NCBI GenBank assembly: GCA_031278795.1
Contig: JAITJT010000142.1
Location: 1 to 5,254, forward strand
DNA from: Deltaproteobacteria bacterium
GTDB lineage: Bacteria; Desulfobacterota; Desulfarculia; Adiutricales; Adiutricaceae
DNA length: 5,254 bases
Reading direction: 5' to 3'
Shown: piece by piece, positions 4,163 through 5,254 of the stretch
Position numbering within the stretch: position 1 is the first letter of the stretch
Layout: each line of letters opens with the position of its first letter
Notes under the pieces: model-generated
The model's input: only the letters and a program-made list of their open reading frames with translations
Told to the model about the DNA's origin: nothing
The model's database searches: none
Made by a program: the position numbers and the translations under genes

Positions 4163-5254
4163 TTCCTCCAGCTCAGCCATAAGCATTGGCACCGCTTATT
4201 GCCCCAAATGCAAGACAGGTTATCGGCTGACCGCCGACAACCTCGGGCACCGCTCCATCTGTGTCAAATGCGGACAGTACTTCCATCTGCTTCCGGAATC
4301 CAAGGCGGCTGACACCAAATGGGAAGACACGACGCTCGCGCTCACGGAGCTCGCCAATAGGGTCTGGGAGAAGGGTTTGGATTTGAGGGTAGGGCAGGTG
4401 GTCCTAGGGGTTTACGTGGTCCAGGAGATCTTGGGGAGGGGCGGTTTAGGCCAGGTCTTCAAGGTGAGGCACCGGGACTGGCAAAAGGAGCTCGCCCTCA
4501 AGCTTCCCTACAGAAACGTCATGGAGCCCAAGTATTTCCAGAGCCTCAAAAACGAGGCCGAGACCTGGGTGGCCATGGGGCTCCACCCCCACGTGGTGAC
4601 CTGCTACTACGTCAGGCCTCTCATGAATGTTCCGGCCATATTCATGGAGTTCATCTCCGGGGCATCTCTTAGGGAGCTCATGGAACCAAGACCCGACGGA
4701 TCCCTTCCGCTACTCTTCCAAGGTGACGAGATAATGAGAACCCTGAGGTTTTTGGACCTCTCCATCCAGGCCGCCTGGGGCCTGGAGTACGCCCACAGCC
4801 GGGGGGTTCTGCATTTAGACATCAAGCCCCAGAACCTGCTTTTGGAAGAGGACACGGGAAGGCTTTTGGTGACGGATTTTGGTTTGGCCCGGGCGGCCCA
4901 TGAAACTGAGAGTCCCTCTGACAGCGCCTCACTATGGCCCGGGGATTTAAAAAACCTCAACACCGATGCTCGCCCCACACCTTCTAACCCCGGTCAAGGC
5001 GGCTTTGGTACCCCGCAGTACATGTCTCCCGAGGCCGTGGAAAAACACCCTCCCACCGTGGGCTTTGACCTCTGGTCTTTGACGCTTACCATCCTGGAGC
5101 TATTTTTGGGTAACAGGCCCTGGGAGTATGGCGGCGCCGTGGGCGAGGCCTTGGATCAGTATCTAGAGCCCGGTAAAGCCTTCACCCCGGTTCCGGAGAG
5201 GCTCTATCAGCTCATAAAAAAGGCCTTGGATAGAGATCCGCTGAAGCGTTTCCA
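4149..5254 (+). CDS. Zinc-ribbon Ser/Thr protein kinase, 3' end outside window
   Basis: The window shows 368 codons and runs off the right edge still open. Residues 17-45 form an MJ0042-like ribbon (Cys18, Cys21, Cys38, Cys41; GYRL after the first pair, GQYF after the second). After a linker, the kinase domain starts near 88: glycine loop GRGGLGQV (96-103), Lys118, helix-C Glu136 or Glu138, HLDIKPQN (222-229; Asp224, Lys226, Asn229), DFG (243-245), SPE (293-295), Asp307 and the late Arg367 in DPLKRF. The kinase core is thus nearly complete; any C-terminal sensor, membrane or repeat region is out of view. The HRD arginine is Leu223, making it a non-RD kinase, and the DFG-to-SPE segment (about 48 residues) is long and Ser/Pro/Asn-rich. 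The ATG at 4149 is the only start: an in-frame stop lies at 4110-4112, and the next Met is residue 125, past the glycine loop. Codon use matches the FHA-kinase. It probably acts in the same signalling circuit, by inference from position. Confidence 0.92.
   Translation, partial: MSLGSSSSSAISIGTAYCPKCKTGYRLTADNLGHRSICVKCGQYFHLLPESKAADTKWEDTTLALTELANRVWEKGLDLRVGQVVLGVYVVQEILGRGGLGQVFKVRHRDWQKELALKLPYRNVMEPKYFQSLKNEAETWVAMGLHPHVVTCYYVRPLMNVPAIFMEFISGASLRELMEPRPDGSLPLLFQGDEIMRTLRFLDLSIQAAWGLEYAHSRGVLHLDIKPQNLLLEEDTGRLLVTDFGLARAAHETESPSDSASLWPGDLKNLNTDARPTPSNPGQGGFGTPQYMSPEAVEKHPPTVGFDLWSLTLTILELFLGNRPWEYGGAVGEALDQYLEPGKAFTPVPERLYQLIKKALDRDPLKRF

Noticed and set aside
3809..4192. 127-codon minus-strand ORF with LASAWL and EIKEAS repeats
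   Set aside because: It is open only because 18-bp repeats are frame-neutral on both strands, and it runs into the kinase-2 start; the plus-strand ORF has better position and a ribosome site.
4607..4978. Minus-strand ORF inside kinase 2
   Set aside because: Antisense shadow of conserved kinase motifs.

Overview
The window looks bacterial. It carries one complete and one partial Hanks-type Ser/Thr protein kinase, a TM2-domain membrane protein and purine-rich Shine-Dalgarno sites. The second kinase opens with an MJ0042-like zinc ribbon and the first is an FHA-kinase fusion. With heavy AGG (Arg) and CTC (Leu) codon use in the kinases, this loosely recalls deltaproteobacteria (Desulfobacterota/Myxococcota-like). 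That placement is an inference from family knowledge and I hold it weakly. Coding density is low: the three recognisable genes cover about 62% of the window, and two stretches of roughly 770-880 bp are largely AT-rich with no convincing gene.

Layout. Bases 1-879 hold no clear gene, only a homopurine tract, a 14-bp palindrome, a doubtful 59-codon ORF and several repeats just before the first gene. Bases 880-1485 encode a 201-residue protein with an N-terminal zinc ribbon, a Pro/Gly/Gln/His-rich linker and a C-terminal TM2 membrane domain. Bases 1486-2253 are non-coding or decayed: a strong nested hairpin (likely terminator), a degenerate direct repeat and a possible minus-strand transposase remnant. 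Bases 2254-3780 encode a 508-residue FHA / zinc ribbon / Ser-Thr kinase. Bases 3804-4070 hold an 88-codon ORF made largely of two unrelated 18-bp tandem arrays. From 4149 to the right edge runs a second kinase (368 codons seen) with an N-terminal zinc ribbon, preceded by a tandem duplication of its own initiation region.

How they may work together. All recognisable genes point the same way, and all three proteins carry a CxxC...CxxC ribbon next to a signalling or membrane domain. A plausible reading is a local phospho-signalling module: the FHA domain of kinase 1 would read phosphothreonine made by itself or by kinase 2, and the TM2 protein could be a membrane partner or substrate. Nothing in the sequence shows that they interact, and the long gaps argue against one tight operon.

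The most unusual items are a perfect 14-bp inverted repeat inside the FHA coding region, the duplicated ribosome-binding/start segment before kinase 2, and the two 18-bp minisatellites between the kinases.
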